A program made the position numbers and the translations under genes. From Streptomyces malaysiensis subsp. samsunensis (GTDB lineage Bacteria; Actinomycetota; Actinomycetes; Streptomycetales; Streptomycetaceae), in contig NZ_JANIIC010000035.1 of assembly GCF_024519315.1 (NCBI RefSeq), forward strand, positions 1 through 64,000: a DNA stretch of 64,000 nt, in the 5' to 3' direction. Below are positions 60,865 through 64,000 of the stretch, in pieces; position 1 is the first letter of the stretch; the number at the start of each line of letters is the position of its first letter. The notes under the pieces are model-generated. The model saw only the letters and a list, made by a program, of their open reading frames with translations, ran no database searches and was not told where the DNA came from.

Positions 60865-60878
60865 TTCCATATATGGAA
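60865..60878. promoter_or_regulatory. Perfect 14-bp palindrome before an SDR gene
   Basis: TTCCATATATGGAA, followed by two GGTGATTC direct repeats at 60880 and 60890. It lies 53 nt before the SDR start and is a likely operator (IclR- or GntR-type), with no regulator gene adjacent. Confidence 0.6.
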
Positions 60879-60931
60879 TGGTGATTCATGGTGATTCTTC
60901 GGTTCCGGACCTCTGCGAGCGGGAGACGGGC

Positions 60932-61702
60932 ATGAGGGGACTTCAGGGCAAGAGGATCGTCATCGCGGGCGGCGCCACCGGGATCGGCGCCGCCACGGCC
61001 GAGCGGCTCGCCGAGGAGGGCGCCTCGGTCGTCATCGGCGACATCGACCTCATGGGCGCGAAGGCCACCGCCCGGCGCATCGCCGAGGCCGGCGGCACCG
61101 CGGTCGCCGTCGCGTTCGACCTCGCGGACGAGGGATCGATCCGCACACTGGTCGACCGCGCCGCCGCCGAGCTCGGCGGGGTCGACGGGCTCTACAACGT
61201 CGGCGCCGACCTCTCGGACGACCACCTGGGCCGGGACACCGATCTGCTGGAGATGGACCCGGCGGTGTGGCGGCGCACCCATGAGGTGAATCTGCTCGGC
61301 TACGCCCTCACCTGCCGGGAGGTCATCCCGCGGCTGCTGGCCCAGGGTGGCGGCGTGATCGTCAACACCTCCTCCGGCGCGGCCTGGGGAGGGGAGCCCC
61401 GGCGTCCCGCGTACGCCGCCTCCAAGGCCGGTATCAACGCGCTGACCCGCCATATCGCCTCCCGCTGGGGCAAGGAGGGCATCCGCTGCAACGCCGTGGC
61501 ACCCGGGCTGGTCATGGGCGACACCCAGAAGCAGCGGGACGACCAGCGGCTCCAGACCCTGGCGCTGAAGGTCGCCCGCAGTCCGCGGCTGGGCGAGCCC
61601 GCGGATGTGGCGGGCACCGTGGCCTTTCTGCTCTCGGACGACGCCGAGTGGGTCAACGGCCAGGTGTGGTCGGTCTGCGGCGGTATGAGTCTGCGCGACT
61701 GA
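60932..61702 (+). CDS. SDR family oxidoreductase
   Basis: A 256-residue classical SDR: GGATGIG cofactor motif, YNVGAD in the place of NNAG, catalytic NTSSGAAWGG and YAASKAG, and WVNGQVWSVCGG near the C-terminus. The ATG giving MRGLQGK is preceded by GGGAGACGGG; the upstream extension is not conserved in character. It is probably controlled through the palindrome upstream. It resembles enzymes acting on ring or sugar alcohols, but substrate is unknown. Confidence 0.92.
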   Translation: MRGLQGKRIVIAGGATGIGAATAERLAEEGASVVIGDIDLMGAKATARRIAEAGGTAVAVAFDLADEGSIRTLVDRAAAELGGVDGLYNVGADLSDDHLGRDTDLLEMDPAVWRRTHEVNLLGYALTCREVIPRLLAQGGGVIVNTSSGAAWGGEPRRPAYAASKAGINALTRHIASRWGKEGIRCNAVAPGLVMGDTQKQRDDQRLQTLALKVARSPRLGEPADVAGTVAFLLSDDAEWVNGQVWSVCGGMSLRD

Positions 61703-61761
61703 GGCTCCCCTCCGGACTCTCCGCACCCTCGCCGGGCTCGGCCGAGGCGTCCTGCGGCGCC

Positions 61762-62504
61762 CTACGGCGTCCAGGGCGTGGAGACGCGCCAGCTCACGTC
61801 GTCGGCCCATGACGTGGCGCTGTCGAAGGCGTTGGATCCTCCGTTGGACGCGATGTAGACCTTGTTCTCGTAGTGGCGGATGAGCCGGTCGGGGTAGTTG
61901 TAGGAGGCGAACGAGGTGCCCTGGCCGTTCTTGCCGGTCTGGGGGCAGAAGGTGGCGTCGGCCCGGAAGACGGCGGTGCCGTCCATCGGCTGCCGGAGCA
62001 GCTGGTAGTCGTAGTGCCGCGAAGTCGCCGGGATAGTTGCGCGACTCGAACGACAGGGCAACCCGCGGTCACCGGCAACGCGTCCGCGGGCACACCGGAG
62101 TTGGCGGGGCCCGCGGTGCCGGCCGGTTCGATGGGCATGTGGTTGTGGCGCGGTGACTGGTCGTAGATGACGTTGATGACGCAGGTCGTTCCGGCGCAGA
62201 AGGAGTCCTGCCGGGCGGCGTCGGCGTAACCGCCCGCCGCGAGCGTGCCCACGTCGGTCACGGCGCTGTCGGAGGCGCGTTTCAGCTGGTAGAGCGGGCC
62301 GTTGAAGGAGGCGTAGAGGGCCCGGGTGGTGCTGTGCGCGGCCACGCAGGGCGTACCGGCCGAGGCATGGATGTCGCACGGCAGGGACGCCGCGGCCTGG
62401 GAGGTGCCCGTGCCGCCGGCCAGGAGCCCGACGACGAGGGTCGCTGTCGCACCCACCGACAGCAGCGCCTTTCGCATCCTCGTGAGAGCTAACGGAATTT
62501 TCAT
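61762..62504 (-). pseudogene. GH54-CBM42 alpha-L-arabinofuranosidase, collapsed by internal deletion and frameshifts
   Basis: The first 145 or so codons encode a signal peptide and the beginning of an AbfB-type GH54 catalytic domain (LPCDIHASAGTPCVAAHSTT, TRALYASFNGPLYQLKRASD), up to ADALPVTAG. After this the frame changes. A different frame reads LSFESRNYPGDF, and then a third reads RHYDYQLLRQPMDGTAVF and SYNYPDRLIRHYENKVYI to the end, the CBM42 arabinose-binding domain. About 300 residues, including both GH54 catalytic acids, are missing at the junction (about 62055), and a second frameshift lies near 62020. ATG with GAGGAGG upstream is intact. Confidence 0.85.
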
Positions 62505-62893
62505 GGTGGTGTCCTCCTCGTGCCTGGATGCGTGCGGCATGCCAGGTGCATGTCATCGACCACGATGAGTGAGCGGTTCGATATTTCGTACGTTGACCGT
62601 GAAATCGAACCTGACGGTAGGACTGGCGGCCGTCGCCGTCAATGGCCGTGCACGACTTGGCCATCCGGCGCAGGGACACGCGGGGGCACCGCCCCGGGGG
62701 AAATGTTTCCGTGCCGCCTTTTCACCCTGCGTTCGAACGCCGTTGGACGGCAATCCCGCCGCCGTCCTCGATTTGGGCATTGCCCGGCGGCCCACCGGGA
62801 TCCCGGCCCGGGAGAGGCATTCGGACAGGAGTAGTCTCCTGCGCGGCGGCCCTTACGGTTCGTTCGCCCCACACCAAAACGAGGAGAGACCGC
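62505..62893. other. 389-nt intergenic region without a gene
   Basis: Divergent gap between the arabinofuranosidase remnant and the exonuclease gene. Open frames here are Arg/Pro-rich and have no domain. It contains an AT-richer patch near 62575-62620 that may hold promoters for both directions. Confidence 0.5.
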
Positions 62894-63511
62894 TTGTCGG
62901 GATTGTCGAGTTTTATCGTGTTCGACCTTGAGTTCACTTCATGGTCGGGAGCGCTCGAGCAGGATTGGGCGGGGCCGGGGCGGCTCCGCGAAATCGTCCA
63001 GATCGGCGCGTTACGCATCAGCACCGGCCGTTCCGCTGCCGACTACTCCGTTGTCGAGGAATACGAAGCCCTGGTCAGGCCGGTGGTCAATCCGCGGCTG
63101 TCCCCGTTCTTCACCAGCCTCACGGGCATCGACCAGGAAACCGTGGACCGCGAGGGAGTCGCCCCCGCCGAGGCCATCAGCGACTTCCTGGCGTTCTGCC
63201 AGGGGCAGTCCGTGCTCTCCTACGGCAACGACATGGTCGTCCTCGGGGAGAACGTGGGATGGGCCCGAGTTCGCGGCGAGGAGATCAAGAACAGTTTCCT
63301 CACCGCCGCCTTCCTGAATATCCGTCCATGGCTGAATACCATCGCGCCGATAACGGCTTCGGCCAATTCCGGCCGGCTATGGGAAGCGCTCGGCCTGCCC
63401 AAACCCATGGCGGGCAGTGAGCATTCGGCGCTCTTCGACTGCTATTCGATCGCCGCGGCGATCGGACACCTCCGCGCCAGTGGGGCCGCCCTGCCCGAGG
63501 GGTGCCTCTAG
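62894..63511 (+). CDS. DEDDh 3'-5' exonuclease family protein
   Basis: A 205-residue exonuclease of the RNase T/KapD-like type: Exo I FDLEFTSW (acidic pair), Exo II region with SYGNDMVVL, and Exo III HSALFDCYS giving the His and last Asp. The TTG start has GAGGAG seven nt upstream. It probably trims single-stranded RNA or DNA ends in the cytoplasm. It is the only gene of its unit; no Argonaute or toxin partner is adjacent. Confidence 0.87.
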   Translation: MSGLSSFIVFDLEFTSWSGALEQDWAGPGRLREIVQIGALRISTGRSAADYSVVEEYEALVRPVVNPRLSPFFTSLTGIDQETVDREGVAPAEAISDFLAFCQGQSVLSYGNDMVVLGENVGWARVRGEEIKNSFLTAAFLNIRPWLNTIAPITASANSGRLWEALGLPKPMAGSEHSALFDCYSIAAAIGHLRASGAALPEGCL

Positions 63512-63698
63512 TACTCGCGGGCGGCCAGGGCGAGCGCCGTGCCGCCCCATGCCCGTCGCCACGGCGAGGTCCACCGCCCGCGCCCGGGACGCGCCGACAG
63601 CGAGTGGCACGATGGGCCGAAGATCTTGCCCGGCGGCGCTCGTACGCCGTCCGGTACGCGCGGAAGTCCGGTACGCACGGAGGAAAGGAAACCCCCAC

Positions 63699-64000
63699 AT
63701 GACCGCAGTGCGCGGAACAGCCGTGGACATCCCCACCCAGGACGGCATCGCCGATGCCTACCTGGTCCATCCCGACGACACCGACCGCCACCCGGCCGTT
63801 CTGCTGTACATGGACGCGTTCGGCCTCCGGCCCCATCTGCGGGGGATGGCCGACCGTCTGGCCGCGGCCGGTTACACCGTGCTGGTGCCCAACATCTTCT
63901 ACCGACACGGGCGCGCTCCCGTGGTGGAGCTGCCCGACTTCATCGACCCCGCGGCGCGTCCGCAGCTCTTCGAGCACATCATGCCGATCGTGCGGGAGCT
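63699..64000 (+). CDS. Dienelactone hydrolase family protein (3' end outside window)
   Basis: The first 100 residues of an alpha/beta hydrolase: VDIPTQDGIADAYLVHPDD, HPAVLLYMDAFGLRPHLRGM and AAGYTVLVPNIFYRHG are the usual N-terminal strands of actinobacterial DLH-like proteins. The nucleophile and the remaining catalytic residues lie outside. ATG start with GGAGGAAAGG upstream. Open to the last base of the window. Confidence 0.9.
   Translation, partial: MTAVRGTAVDIPTQDGIADAYLVHPDDTDRHPAVLLYMDAFGLRPHLRGMADRLAAAGYTVLVPNIFYRHGRAPVVELPDFIDPAARPQLFEHIMPIVRE

Noticed and set aside
60617..61810. 397-codon minus-strand open frame opposite the SDR gene
   Set aside because: It is the antisense of a clear SDR, with no domain and biased residues.
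1..64000. Transposases, integrases, att sites, tRNA or rRNA genes
   Set aside because: None could be recognised on either strand, although eroded genes made mobile-element activity worth looking for.

Overview
The window reads as chromosomal DNA of a Streptomyces or a close relative. G+C is very high in every gene, GTG and TTG starts are common, and the families are typical of the genus: a SpoIIE/GAF/PAS phosphatase, a CYP157-like P450, a CE1758/CE1759 flavin pair, DUF2255 and DUF2267 proteins, and many TetR, LysR, MarR, HxlR and LacI regulators beside the genes they probably control. argG standing alone among accessory genes, with many regulators and secreted hydrolases, suggests a chromosome arm. 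I found no rRNA, tRNA, CRISPR array, insertion sequence or prophage.

Layout. 0-10 kb: end of a short-chain fatty acid carrier, glutamate dehydrogenase, a TetR/SDR divergent pair, a secreted serine hydrolase, a PAS/GAF/SpoIIE/HATPase phosphatase split over two frames, a leucine-rich-repeat protein and an AI-2E family membrane protein. 10-20 kb: DUF2267 protein, a 28-G tract, an EamA exporter beside a gutted LysR gene, MarR plus an MFS pump that runs into an F420/PPOX protein, a Tat-exported DJ-1 protein, a YcnI-like protein without its core, and a LysR/MFS divergent pair. 20-24.4 kb: a TetR gene preceded by four 13-bp operator repeats and followed after 13 nt by a full-length DnaE-type polymerase. 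24.4-33 kb: an alpha-glucan uptake and degradation locus (LacI regulator, lipoprotein, two permeases, GH13 enzyme, secreted beta-helix glycosidase). 33-41.7 kb: argG with an ARG-box-like promoter, a GH9 cellulase, glucarate dehydratase, a quinone-oxidoreductase/HxlR pair, and a YceI/thioesterase pair. 41.9-54.5 kb: MFS, glycolate-oxidase-like flavoprotein, DUF1348/TetR operon with twin operators, a MacB-type ABC exporter beside a two-component system, an eroded trypsin-like protease, and a P450 lacking ExxR. 54.5-64 kb: redox genes (LLM/flavin reductase, tautomerase, three SDRs, an aldo/keto reductase, an XRE regulator), a collapsed GH54 arabinofuranosidase, a DEDDh exonuclease and the start of a dienelactone hydrolase.

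Themes. The clearest pathway is extracellular alpha-glucan cleavage, MalEFG-type import and intracellular GH13 hydrolysis under LacI control. The most intriguing arrangement is exporter, TetR operator array, TetR and DnaE, which could be a conditional or resistant replicative polymerase. Several genes are broken or lack a domain (LysR, GH54, YcnI-like, SpoIIE split, MFS/PPOX read-through, protease ends), so either gene decay is under way here or some indels are assembly errors. The two cannot be separated from one sequence.
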